Source of the DNA: Egicoccus sp. AB-alg6-2 | GTDB lineage: Bacteria; Actinomycetota; Nitriliruptoria; Nitriliruptorales; Nitriliruptoraceae | DNA: 64,000 nucleotides | Direction of reading: 5' to 3' | Assembly: GCF_041821025.1 (NCBI RefSeq) | Contig: NZ_JBGUAY010000001.1 | Coordinates: forward strand, 1-64,000 | Shown here: positions 7,088 to 16,875 of the stretch, piece by piece | Position numbering within the stretch: the first letter of the stretch is position 1 | Layout: every line of letters begins with the position of its first letter | Made by a program: the position numbers and the translations under genes | Notes under the pieces: generated by a model | The model's input: the letters and a program-made list of their open reading frames with translations, nothing else | Databases searched by the model: none | What the model was told of the DNA's origin: nothing

Positions 7088-8344
7088 ATGGGCATCGACC
7101 TGCACCGCCTGGCGCTGCACGCCATCGACCTCGCCGCCGACGAGCTGTCGCTCGATGCGTGGCTGCGGGCCGTGCTCCACCAGCCCGAGCGCGCCGTCGC
7201 CGTCCAGGTCCCCTACGTCGACGACCACGGCGAGATGCAGGTCGTCACCGGCTACCGCGTCGCCCACTCCACCGCGCGTGGGCCGGCGAAGGGTGGCACG
7301 CGTTTCCACCCGGACGTGACGGCGGAGGAGGTGGCGGGCCTGGCCACGCTCATGAGCGTGAAGACGGCGGCCATGGACCTCCCACTCGGAGGCGGCAAGG
7401 GTGGCGTCACCATCGACCCGAAGCGGCTGAGCACGACCGAACTCGAGTCGCTGACCCGCAGCTACACCCGGGCGATCGCGTCCGGCATCGGCCCCTACCT
7501 CGACGTGCCCGCACCCGACGTGAACACCGGCGAGCAGCACATGGACTGGATGGCGGACGAGTACGCGCGAGTGACCGGGGTCGCCGCGCCCGCCGTCGTG
7601 ACCGGAAAGTCGCTGGCCGCCGGTGGATCGCTGGGCCGCGACACGGCCACGGCGGCCGGGTGCCGGGCGGTCGTGCTCGCCAGCGCCGCGAAGATGGGCC
7701 TGCCCACCGACGCGCGCGTCGTCATCCAGGGGTTCGGCAACGCCGGCGCCCACCTCGCCTCGATGCTGGCCGCCGAGGGCATGCGCGTGGTGGCCGTCTC
7801 CGACAGCCGCGGCGGTGTGCATGACCCCGAAGGGCTCGACATCGAGGCGGTCATCGCCACCAAGGCCGATGCCGGTTCGGTCGTCGAGCACCCGGGTGAC
7901 GTCGTCACGCAGACGGAGTTGCTCGGACTCGACTGCGACATCCTCGTGCCCGCGGCGCTCGAGGGAGCGATCGACGCCGACATCGCCGGGAGCGTGCGCG
8001 CTCGCCTGGTCGCCGAGGCCGCCAACGGACCCTGCACCTTCGAGGCCGACGACGTCCTGACCGACCGTGGCATCGCCGTGCTGCCCGACGTGCTCGCCAG
8101 TGCCGGGGGCGTGACGGTGTCCTGCTTCGAATGGGAGCAGAACCTCGCCGGCGAACGCTGGACCGCGGCCGACGTCGCCGAGCGGCTCGAGCGCCACATG
8201 CGCCGGTCGCTGCACGACGTCTGGCAGGTGGCCGAGCGGCGCGCACTGCCGCTGCGTACGGCGGCGATGGTGCTCGGCGTCGACCGGATCGCCACCGCGC
8301 TCGAGGACCGGGCCGGCGTACGTCCCACGGAACTGGCGTCCTGA
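7088..8344 (+). CDS. Glu/Leu/Phe/Val dehydrogenase, probable glutamate dehydrogenase
   Basis: This 418-aa enzyme interconverts glutamate with 2-oxoglutarate and ammonia using NAD(P). The substrate loop is LGGGKGGVTIDP with catalytic-region Lys104, the acid is in PAPDVNT (Asp145), and the Rossmann motif is GFGNAG (216-221). The length matches the 410-430-aa GDH class. ATG 7088 is chosen because GGAGG lies 8 nt upstream, although an in-frame GTG exists at 7058. It stands as its own transcription unit behind a palindromic candidate operator, with a regulator gene directly downstream. Leucine or phenylalanine dehydrogenase activity cannot be fully excluded. Confidence 0.9.
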   Translation: MGIDLHRLALHAIDLAADELSLDAWLRAVLHQPERAVAVQVPYVDDHGEMQVVTGYRVAHSTARGPAKGGTRFHPDVTAEEVAGLATLMSVKTAAMDLPLGGGKGGVTIDPKRLSTTELESLTRSYTRAIASGIGPYLDVPAPDVNTGEQHMDWMADEYARVTGVAAPAVVTGKSLAAGGSLGRDTATAAGCRAVVLASAAKMGLPTDARVVIQGFGNAGAHLASMLAAEGMRVVAVSDSRGGVHDPEGLDIEAVIATKADAGSVVEHPGDVVTQTELLGLDCDILVPAALEGAIDADIAGSVRARLVAEAANGPCTFEADDVLTDRGIAVLPDVLASAGGVTVSCFEWEQNLAGERWTAADVAERLERHMRRSLHDVWQVAERRALPLRTAAMVLGVDRIATALEDRAGVRPTELAS

Positions 8345-8409
8345 CCCGGCGTGCCGCTGGATTCTCGTAGCATCGGGTGACCGACAGGGCGCACGAGGCG
8401 AGGCGAGCG

Positions 8410-9597
8410 ATGCAGGCCCGGACCAGCGGTACCGACCTCGTCGATGCGCTCATCGACGGGGTCCACATCGGGGACAACCTCGTCCTGCAGGGCGACGACG
8501 CGGCACCGCTCGACCTGCTCGTCGAGCGGTTCGTCGCGGCCACGCGGGGCCGGGTGCCGCTCGTGCTCGTCAACGTGTCGCGACCCTGGCAGGGGCCTGT
8601 CCCGCCGGACACCCGTGTCCTCGACTGGTCCGCGGTCGGCAGCGATTCGCCCCCGACGCTGGACGACGCGCTGCCTCCCGGCGCCGACTTCGGCGCCGCC
8701 ATGGCGATGCTGGAGGCGGCGGACGACCGCGTCGGCGAGGGGGCCGCGTTCGTCATCGACGACCTCGACGGCGTGCAGCGGACCTGGGGGCCGGGCGCGG
8801 CGCTGGAGTTGTTTCTCTCCACCTGCCCACGGCTGTACCGACGCCGCAGCCTCGCCGTGTGGCCGCTGCACACCGGCGCGCACCGCCCCGCGTTCCTGCG
8901 GCGGCTGACCGAGATCACCCAGGTGGTCGTCGACTTCACCACCGACGCCGAGTCGAGCCTCGTCACCGTGCGCAAGGCCGACGGACGCGGGGAGCAGGTC
9001 GTCGGGCGGCGCGTGCGGGCCGTCGTCGTCGACGGCGACCTCGCGGCCGTGGACAGCCCCCGCAACACCGGCGAGCTGCTCGGCACCGTCATCCGCGACC
9101 AGCGTCTGGCCCGCGGGCTGTCGCAGGCCGAGGTGGCGCGTCGGGTCGGGATCACCCCGTCGGCGCTGTCCCAGGTCGAGCGCGGCGTACGCGGGCCGGG
9201 CGGGGACACCCTGGTGCGCCTCTGGGAGGTGCTCGGGGTGCCGTTCGGGCCCGGCGAGCGGCCGGAAGCCGGCTATCGCATCGCCCGTCGCAGCGGGCGC
9301 GACCGGACACGGCTGCAGGACGGACTCACCGGCGAGTGTCTCCTCGACGACCCCGTGGCCGGCGAGGTGTGGGCGCTGGACCTCGCCGGTGGCGCGTCCG
9401 GGTCGCACGGCCCGTTCGCGGTCAAGCGACCCGAATCGGTCCTCGTGCTGCGTGGCGTGGTCGACCTGCAACTCGACGGGCGGACCGAGACCCTCCACGA
9501 GGGCGACGCGCTGGTGGCGGAGACCGCCAGTGTCCGGGGCTGGAGCAATCCCGGCGCGGAGACCGCGCGCCTGCTCTGGAGCATCCATCGCCCCTAG
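8410..9597 (+). CDS. Regulator with degenerate KaiC-like ATPase domain, HTH (XRE) and cupin
   Basis: This 395-aa protein has three parts. Residues 1-215 resemble a KaiC/GvpD RecA fold: it starts SGTDLVDALIDGVHIGDNLV, has a Walker-B-like AAFVIDDLDG and a terminal VTVRKADGR strand, but Walker A is replaced by LQGDDAAPLD, so ATP binding is probably lost. Residues about 222-280 are an XRE helix-turn-helix (LSQAEVARRVGITPSALSQVERG). Residues about 310-395 are a cupin. I favour ATG 8410 (GAGGCGAGGC upstream) because a TAGCAT -10 at 8368 would place transcription start after the GTG at 8377. It probably controls the flanking genes that carry the TGAAGC palindrome; the ligand is unknown. Confidence 0.8.
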   Translation: MQARTSGTDLVDALIDGVHIGDNLVLQGDDAAPLDLLVERFVAATRGRVPLVLVNVSRPWQGPVPPDTRVLDWSAVGSDSPPTLDDALPPGADFGAAMAMLEAADDRVGEGAAFVIDDLDGVQRTWGPGAALELFLSTCPRLYRRRSLAVWPLHTGAHRPAFLRRLTEITQVVVDFTTDAESSLVTVRKADGRGEQVVGRRVRAVVVDGDLAAVDSPRNTGELLGTVIRDQRLARGLSQAEVARRVGITPSALSQVERGVRGPGGDTLVRLWEVLGVPFGPGERPEAGYRIARRSGRDRTRLQDGLTGECLLDDPVAGEVWALDLAGGASGSHGPFAVKRPESVLVLRGVVDLQLDGRTETLHEGDALVAETASVRGWSNPGAETARLLWSIHRP

Positions 9598-9621
9598 CGC
9601 GTTCACGTTGCGGCAGTACCA

Positions 9622-9636
9622 TGAAGCACTGCTTCA
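9622..9636. promoter_or_regulatory. Candidate operator TGAAGCACTGCTTCA upstream of the GreA-domain gene
   Basis: This is a perfect palindrome of two 7-bp arms around one base. It matches the site at 6958-6972 and lies about 50 nt before the GreA-domain start, next to a possible TACCAT -10 box. Confidence 0.5.
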
Positions 9637-9683
9637 CGACGCCCACCCGCGGCGCGTTCCCGAGAGATCCGTGGAGGTGCGGC

Positions 9684-10145
9684 ATGGCCGCCGACGTCCC
9701 CGCCAAACTGCCGCTCGTCCTCACCGCCGAGGGCCGGGCCTGGCTCCAGGCGCGCATGGACCGGCTCGCCGCACGCCTCGAGAGCCTGGAGCGTGAGCTC
9801 GCCCGCGGCCGCACCGACGACCTCATCGCCGAGCAGCGCACGCTGCGCGACCAGGCCGACGAGTTGTCCCGCACGCTGCGCGACGCGGTCGCGCCGGGCG
9901 ACGTCGTCGACGACCCCACCATCGTCGAACTCGGCGACGAGGTCGAGGTGGCGTTCGACGACGGCTCGCGGGAGGCGTTCCTCGTGGTCCACCCGCTGGA
10001 AGCGGCCCTGGACGACCACCGCACCTCCGCGGAGGCACCGCTGGCGCAGGCCGTGCTCGGACGTCGACCCGGTGACGTCGTGACCGTCAGCGCGCCAGCC
10101 GGCGCGTACCGTTGCACGATCGTCCGTCGCGACCGGATCGGCTGA
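9684..10145 (+). CDS. GreA/GreB C-terminal-domain protein
   Basis: This 153-aa protein has an N-terminal helical hairpin rich in Arg/Leu/Glu (about 15-75) and a C-terminal FKBP-like GreA domain (VELGDEVEVAF ... LGRRPGDVVTV). The layout is that of a transcript-cleavage or RNA-polymerase secondary-channel factor. The acidic tip that GreA uses for cleavage is not clearly present, so it may be a Gre-like regulator rather than a true GreA. ATG 9684 follows GGAGG. It has its own palindromic operator-like site. Confidence 0.78.
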   Translation: MAADVPAKLPLVLTAEGRAWLQARMDRLAARLESLERELARGRTDDLIAEQRTLRDQADELSRTLRDAVAPGDVVDDPTIVELGDEVEVAFDDGSREAFLVVHPLEAALDDHRTSAEAPLAQAVLGRRPGDVVTVSAPAGAYRCTIVRRDRIG

Positions 10146-10149
10146 CGTC

Positions 10150-10584
10150 TTGTACCTCCAGGCGGGCGAGGAGGCGGCCGACCGCCTCGCGCGTGCCGCC
10201 GCCCTGGCCGGCGTCCCCGCCGCGATCGTCACCGATCCCGACGTCGAGACGAGCCAACTCGAGGGCATCGAGGTGGTCGTGGTGCCGCTGCCCGCCGATA
10301 CGTCACTGGAGGCCGGGATCGGCCTGATCCGGCGACTCGGCCGCACCCGCCCCGGCCTGCGTGTCGTCGCCGTCGGTGACACCGACAGCAACGCGTTCTC
10401 GTTGGCGTTCGACGCCGGTGCCGATGCCTGGGTCGACCACCGGGCCGAACCCGCCACGATCGCGACGGCCATGACGGGGTGGCCGGGCGCAACCGACACC
10501 GACCGTCGCGGTGCACGGCGGCGCCCGGCCCGGCGTTGGCGTCGCCGGGATCAGCGTTCGCCGGAGGCGCGCCGCTTGTTGTAG
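10150..10584 (+). CDS. Hypothetical protein with a receiver-like (CheY-fold) domain
   Basis: A 144-aa frame starts at TTG 10150, 4 nt after the GreA-domain stop, without a good ribosome site. Residues 1-110 look like a receiver fold: alternating strands (VAAIVTDPDV, IEVVVVPLPAD, LRVVAVGD) and helices with a terminal DAGADAWVDHRAEPATIATAM, as in response regulators. The phosphoacceptor Asp is not in its usual place, so it may be a pseudo-receiver. The last 30 residues are Arg-rich and overlap the convergent permease gene by 34 nt, so the true end or the gene itself is uncertain. Confidence 0.45.
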   Translation: MYLQAGEEAADRLARAAALAGVPAAIVTDPDVETSQLEGIEVVVVPLPADTSLEAGIGLIRRLGRTRPGLRVVAVGDTDSNAFSLAFDAGADAWVDHRAEPATIATAMTGWPGATDTDRRGARRRPARRWRRRDQRSPEARRLL

Positions 10585-11731
10585 ACGTCGAACGCCACGG
10601 CCAGCAGCAGCACGAGGCCGCGGACGACCGCCTGCAGCGACTGGTTGACGCCCATCAACTGCATGCCGTTGCTCATGGTGCCCATGATCAGACCACCCAC
10701 GATGGCGCCGATCACGGTTCCGACGCCACCGGTGACGGCGGCCCCACCGATGAAGGCCGCGGCGATGGCGTCCAGCTCGAACATGTTGCCGGCTGCCGGC
10801 TGGGCGCCGTTGGAGCGTGACGAGTACACGATGCCCGCGACCGCGGACAACAGGCCCATGTTGACGAAGATCCAGAAATTGATCTTGCGGACCTTGACCC
10901 CGGACAGGCGGGCAGCGGTGAGGTTGCCGCCGATCGCGTAGACGTGCCGGCCGAAGACGCTGCGTCGCATGATCGCGCCGTAGGTGAGCACGAGCGCGGC
11001 GAGCAGGATCAGCACGATCGGCAGGCCGCGGCTGCGGGAGAGCTGGTAGGCGAAGGCCATGACGACCGCCGCGACCGCGACCGTCTGGAGGACGAACAGC
11101 GGCAGGGCGGGGACCGGCTGGTCGTAGGCGATGCGACGCTGTCGCTGACGGAAGGCGTTGAAGGCGTAGCCGGCGACGGCGATCGCGGCGATGACGATCG
11201 TGAACAGGTCGTAGCCCTGCCCACCGAGGAGCCCGTTGAGGAAGCCACTGGCGATGCGCTGGTACTCGGCCGGGAACGGCGACAGCGAGACGTTGTTGAG
11301 CACCTGCAGCGTCAGGCCGCGGAACATCAGCATGCCCGCGAGGGTCACGATGAAGGCGGGGATGCCGACGTAGGCGACCCAGAAGCCCTGCCAGACGCCG
11401 ACGAGCAGGCCCGTCAGCAGCGCACCGAGCACGCCGACCCACCAGGGATAGCCGTTGCGGATCACGAGGACGGCCGAGACCGCGCCGGTCAGCGCGACGA
11501 CCGAGCCCACCGACAGGTCGATGTGGCCGCCGATGATGACGATGACCATCCCGATCGCGAGGATCAGGATGTAGGAGTACTGCAGCACGATGTTGGTGAG
11601 GTTGCCCGGGCTGAGCAACATGCCGCCGGTCAGGACCGCGAAGAACCCGACGATGGCGATGAACGCGACGTAGATCCCGCTCTGACGCAGGTTCCCGGTC
11701 ACGAGTTCCTTGAGGTTGAGGAGGGTCGCCA

Positions 11732-11732
<1 letters not shown>
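10551..11732 (-). CDS. mmsB: Multiple-monosaccharide ABC transporter permease (MmsB/GguB type)
   Basis: This 393-aa inner-membrane permease of the BPD_transp_2 (ribose/xylose type) family carries about ten helices, the conserved GGHIDLSVGSVVALTG loop, GIPAFIVTLAGM and the EAA-like YAIGGNLTAARLSGVKV motif. It is the last gene of the arabinose operon. Its ATG shares one base with the stop of the ATPase gene (TGATG), so the two are coupled. Together with ChvE and MmsA it should import L-arabinose and possibly other monosaccharides. Confidence 0.92.
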
Positions 11733-13267
<1,535 letters not shown>

Positions 13268-13299
13268 CCGTGTTCCTTTCCGTGCCGGTGCGGGTGGCA

Positions 13300-13329
13300 C
13301 GTGGGGCCGGCGTCGCGCCGGCCCCCACG
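13300..13329 (-). terminator. Intercistronic hairpin between chvE and mmsA
   Basis: Positions 13300-13312 pair with 13316-13329 with one bulged base and a 3-nt loop. It lies just after the binding-protein stop. Such hairpins usually give partial termination or 3'-end protection, so that binding protein exceeds ATPase and permease. Confidence 0.6.
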
Positions 13330-13344
13330 TCCCGACCGGTCAGG

Positions 13345-14514
13345 TCACTGGCCGGCCTCGACCTGCTCCTGCGTGTAGTACCCGGTCTCGACCAGGGCAC
13401 TCTCGATGTTGGTCTCGTAGACGATCGTGGACTCGAGCAGGTACGACGGGACGACCTTCACGCCGTTGTCGTAGGTCTCGGTGTCGTTGGCTTCGGGCTC
13501 CTCACCGGCAAGGTAGGCCTGCGCGGCGACGACGGCCTGCTCGGCGAGCAGACGCGTGTCCTTGAAGATCGTGGCGAACTGCACCCCGTCGTTGATCAGC
13601 TTGACCGAGGCGATCTCGGCGTCCTGACCGGTCACGACCGGCATGCCGTCGGCGATGGTCGGGCCGTATCCGGCGTTCTGCAGCGCGGTCAGGATGCCAC
13701 GGGAGATGCCGTCGAACGGCGACAGCACGCCGTGCAGTTCGGTGTCCCCGGAGTAGGCGGCCGTCAGCAGGTCCTCCATGCGGCGCTGGGCGGTCTCCTG
13801 GCTCCAGCGCAGCGTGGCGGCCTGTTCGATGTCCATCTGGCCCGACGGAACCTCGATGGTGCCGTCGTCGAAGTAGGGCTGCAGGGTGTCGATCGCGCCC
13901 TGCCAGAAGAAGTGGGCGTTGTTGTCGTCGAGCGAGCCGGCGAACAACTCGACGTTGAACGGACCCTCCTCGCCGGTCTCGGTGCCGTCCTCCTCGAGGA
14001 TGCCGAGGCCGACGAGCAGCGAGGTCGCCTGCTGGACACCGACCTGGTAGTTGTCGAAGGTGACGTAGAAGTCGACGTGCTCGCTGTCACGGATCAACCG
14101 GTCGTAGGAGATGACCGGGATGCCGGCGTCGGCGGCCGCCTGGAGCTGGCCGGCCAGCGCCGTGCCGTCGATGGCGGCGATGATCAGGGCGTCGACGCCC
14201 TGGGTGATCATCTGGTCGATCTGCTGCGACTGCGTCGGGATGTCGTCGCCGGCGAACTGAAGCGAGACCTCGTAGCCGGCCTCCTGCAGGCCGCTCTCGA
14301 CGGCGGCGCCGTCGGCGATCCAGCGCTCGGAGGTCTCGGTCGGCATCGCGACGCCGATGAGGCCGCCTTCGCCACCGGCGTCGGTCTCGCCACCGGCCGT
14401 GGTGTCACCGCCGGCGTCGGTCTCGCCTCCGGCACCCGTGCCACCGCAGGCGGCCAGCCCGAAGGCGAGGACGAGCCCCGCCGTCATCGTTCGGAGTGTC
14501 TTGTTTCGCATCAT
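13345..14514 (-). CDS. chvE: ChvE-like sugar-binding lipoprotein of the arabinose operon
   Basis: This 389-aa lipoprotein has a signal peptide ending LAAC, a Gly/Asp/Thr/Glu-rich linker with repeated GGETDAGG units, and a periplasmic-binding-protein type I fold (LIGVAMPTETSERWIADG ... ADAGIPVISYDRLI ... GYGPTIADGMPVVTGQD). This is the ChvE/multiple-monosaccharide receptor class. ATG 14514 is placed 8 nt after AAGGAG; a second ATG follows directly. A weaker hairpin at 14535-14560 lies between araA and this gene. Substrate is inferred as L-arabinose from the operon. Confidence 0.92.
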   Translation of the reverse strand: MMRNKTLRTMTAGLVLAFGLAACGGTGAGGETDAGGDTTAGGETDAGGEGGLIGVAMPTETSERWIADGAAVESGLQEAGYEVSLQFAGDDIPTQSQQIDQMITQGVDALIIAAIDGTALAGQLQAAADAGIPVISYDRLIRDSEHVDFYVTFDNYQVGVQQATSLLVGLGILEEDGTETGEEGPFNVELFAGSLDDNNAHFFWQGAIDTLQPYFDDGTIEVPSGQMDIEQAATLRWSQETAQRRMEDLLTAAYSGDTELHGVLSPFDGISRGILTALQNAGYGPTIADGMPVVTGQDAEIASVKLINDGVQFATIFKDTRLLAEQAVVAAQAYLAGEEPEANDTETYDNGVKVVPSYLLESTIVYETNIESALVETGYYTQEQVEAGQ

Positions 14515-14638
14515 CGGTGCTGCTCCTTGAAGGTGCCTGCGGGGTGAGGCCCTTGCGGGCGATCCACCTCGACCGAGCAGGCGCCGGACGAGGGCGGGTG
14601 GTGCGCCGGGACGGCGCGGGGCCATGCGGTTGGTGCGG

Positions 14639-16147
14639 TCACATCCCCTGTGCGAGCCGGTAGTAGGCCTGGTTCCAGCGCAGTTCCCGCAGGAAGTCGC
14701 GGGGGGTGACGCCGTCGTCGATGACCGCCAGCTCCATGCCGGCGATCTCGGAGAGGTCTTCGAACACCGAGACGCCGAGCGCGGTGGTGAGCACCGTGTG
14801 GTGCGCCGCACCGGCGGTCAGCCAGCATTCGGCCGAGGTCGCGAAGTCGGGTCGTGGGACCCAGACCGCGCGCGCCACGGGCAGGTTGGGGAGCTCGGCG
14901 TCCGGTGGCACGACGTCGACGACGTTGGCGGTCAACCGGAAGCGTTCGCGCAGGTCGGACATCGCCACGACCACCCCGTCACCCGGATCGGTGTCGAAGA
15001 CGAGCCGGACGGGGTCCTCGCGACCGCCGATGCCGAGCGGGTGGATCTCCAGACGTGGGGTCGAGGTGGTCAGCGACGGGCAGATCTCGAGCATGTGGGC
15101 GCCGAGGATCTTCTCCTTCCCCGGCGAGAGCTCGTAGGTGTAGTCCTCCATCAGCGACGCACCGCCGGGCAGGCCGTGACCCATCGCCTTCGCCGCCCGC
15201 ACCAGCAGGGCGGTCTTCCAGTCGCCCTCGGCGCCGAAGCCGTAGCCGTCCGCCATCAGGCGCTGCACGGCGAGGCCGGGCAGCTGGCGGAGGCCGCCGA
15301 GGTCCTCGAAGTTGGTGGTGAAGGCACCGAAGTCGCCGGCTTCGAGGAAGGCGCGCAGGCCCAGCTCGATCCGGGCGCCGTAGCGCAACGCCTCGTGGCG
15401 CTCGCCGCCCCGGCGCAGCTCCGCGGCCACCTCGTAGCGATCGTCGTACTCGGCCACCAACGCGTCGACGTCGGCGTCGCTGGCCCCGTCGACCTCGGCG
15501 ACCAGGTCGTTGACGCCCCAGGTGTTGACCGACACCCCCAGCCGTAGCTCGGCCTCGGTCTTGTCGCCCTCGGTGACGGCGACGTTGCGCATGTTGTCGC
15601 CGAAGCGGGCCAGGCGCAGGTGCTGCAGCGTGTGCCAGCCGGCGGCGGCACGGGCCCAGGTCCCGACCTTGGCCTGCACGACGGCGTGGGTCGCGTGCCC
15701 GACGACCGTCTTGCGGCCCGTCGCCAGACGCGTGGCGACGTAGCCGAACTCCCGGTCGCCGTGCGCGGCCTGGTTGAGGTTCATGAAGTCCATGTCGATG
15801 TCTGCCCATGGCAGCTCGACGTTGGCCTGGGTGTGCAGGTGCAGCAGCGGCTTGCGCAGGGCGTCCAGGCCGAGGATCCACATCTTGGCGGGCGAGAAGG
15901 TGTGCATCCACACGATGACGCCGAGGCAGTCGTCGTCGCCGTTGGCTTCGAGGGCCATCCGCCGGATCGCGTCGCGGTCCTTGAGCACCGGCTTCCACGC
16001 GACCGTGACCGGCACCTCGTCGGCGGTGTCGAGGGCGGCGGCCACCTGCTGGGACTGCTCGGCGACCTGGCGCAGGGTCTCCTCGCCGTACAGGTCCTGA
16101 CTGCCGGTCAGGAACCAGATCTGCTTGCCCGCGAAGGGGTCGTTCAT
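14639..16147 (-). CDS. araA: L-arabinose isomerase
   Basis: This 502-aa enzyme converts L-arabinose to L-ribulose in the cytoplasm. The opening [18 protein letters not shown] is diagnostic. Metal ligands equivalent to E. coli Glu306, Glu333, His350 and His450 are seen in [29 protein letters not shown] and GAAHHTVLT. Length matches the family. ATG 16147 overlaps the araD stop (ATGA). A 124-nt gap leads to chvE with no new operator, so one transcript probably covers araB to mmsB. Confidence 0.98.
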   Translation of the reverse strand: MNDPFAGKQIWFLTGSQDLYGEETLRQVAEQSQQVAAALDTADEVPVTVAWKPVLKDRDAIRRMALEANGDDDCLGVIVWMHTFSPAKMWILGLDALRKPLLHLHTQANVELPWADIDMDFMNLNQAAHGDREFGYVATRLATGRKTVVGHATHAVVQAKVGTWARAAAGWHTLQHLRLARFGDNMRNVAVTEGDKTEAELRLGVSVNTWGVNDLVAEVDGASDADVDALVAEYDDRYEVAAELRRGGERHEALRYGARIELGLRAFLEAGDFGAFTTNFEDLGGLRQLPGLAVQRLMADGYGFGAEGDWKTALLVRAAKAMGHGLPGGASLMEDYTYELSPGKEKILGAHMLEICPSLTTSTPRLEIHPLGIGGREDPVRLVFDTDPGDGVVVAMSDLRERFRLTANVVDVVPPDAELPNLPVARAVWVPRPDFATSAECWLTAGAAHHTVLTTALGVSVFEDLSEIAGMELAVIDDGVTPRDFLRELRWNQAYYRLAQGM

Positions 16148-16875
16148 GCCGGCTGCTCCTCGCCCTCGTCGTCGCGCTGGCCGTAGACGTTCTGGTAGCG
16201 GTCGTAGAGCGCCGCGATGTCACCGGCGGGGATCGGCACCGGCTCGCCCAATTGGCGAGCGAGGTGCACGGTGCGGGCGACGTCCTCGCACATGACCGCC
16301 GCCTTGACGGCCGCCTTGGCGTCCTTGCCGATCGTGAACGGCCCGTGGTTCTGCATCAGCACGGCGGGCGAGTTGGATCCGCGCAAGGTGTCGACGATGC
16401 CGCGGCCGATCGAGTCGTCGCCGATGAGGGCGAACGGGCCGACCGGGATGTCGCCGCCGAACTCGTCGGCCATCGCGGTCAGCACGCACGGCACCGGCTC
16501 GGCACGGGCGGCCCAGGCGCAGGCGTAGGGTGAGTGGGTGTGCACCACCCCGCCGACCTCGGGCATGTGGCGGTAGACGTAGGCGTGCGCGGCCGTGTCC
16601 GACGACGGCTGCAGCCGGGCCGAGGTGCCGTCGTCGATCTTGCCGCCGTCGAGGTCGCACACCACCATGCTGGCCGCATCGAGCTCGTCGTAGGACACCC
16701 CGGACGGCTTGATCACGAACAGATCCGCGCCGGCCACACGCTCGGACACGTTGCCGGCAGTCCACACGACCAGCCCGTTTCGCGGCAGTTCGGCGTGGAG
16801 CGCAGCCACCCGCGCCCGCGTGTCCGCGACGCGCTGGCGCACGTCGGCGTCGAGTTCGTCGAGCCGCAACCTCAT
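16144..16875 (-). CDS. araD: L-ribulose-5-phosphate 4-epimerase
   Basis: This 243-aa class II aldolase-fold enzyme converts L-ribulose 5-phosphate to D-xylulose 5-phosphate. Zn ligands are in [13 protein letters not shown] and QNHGPFTIG; the phosphate and substrate loops are TAGNVSERV and [10 protein letters not shown]. Both ends overlap neighbours by ATGA. The araB-araD-araA order completes the route from arabinose to the pentose phosphate pathway. Confidence 0.97.
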   Translation of the reverse strand: MRLRLDELDADVRQRVADTRARVAALHAELPRNGLVVWTAGNVSERVAGADLFVIKPSGVSYDELDAASMVVCDLDGGKIDDGTSARLQPSSDTAAHAYVYRHMPEVGGVVHTHSPYACAWAARAEPVPCVLTAMADEFGGDIPVGPFALIGDDSIGRGIVDTLRGSNSPAVLMQNHGPFTIGKDAKAAVKAAVMCEDVARTVHLARQLGEPVPIPAGDIAALYDRYQNVYGQRDDEGEEQPA

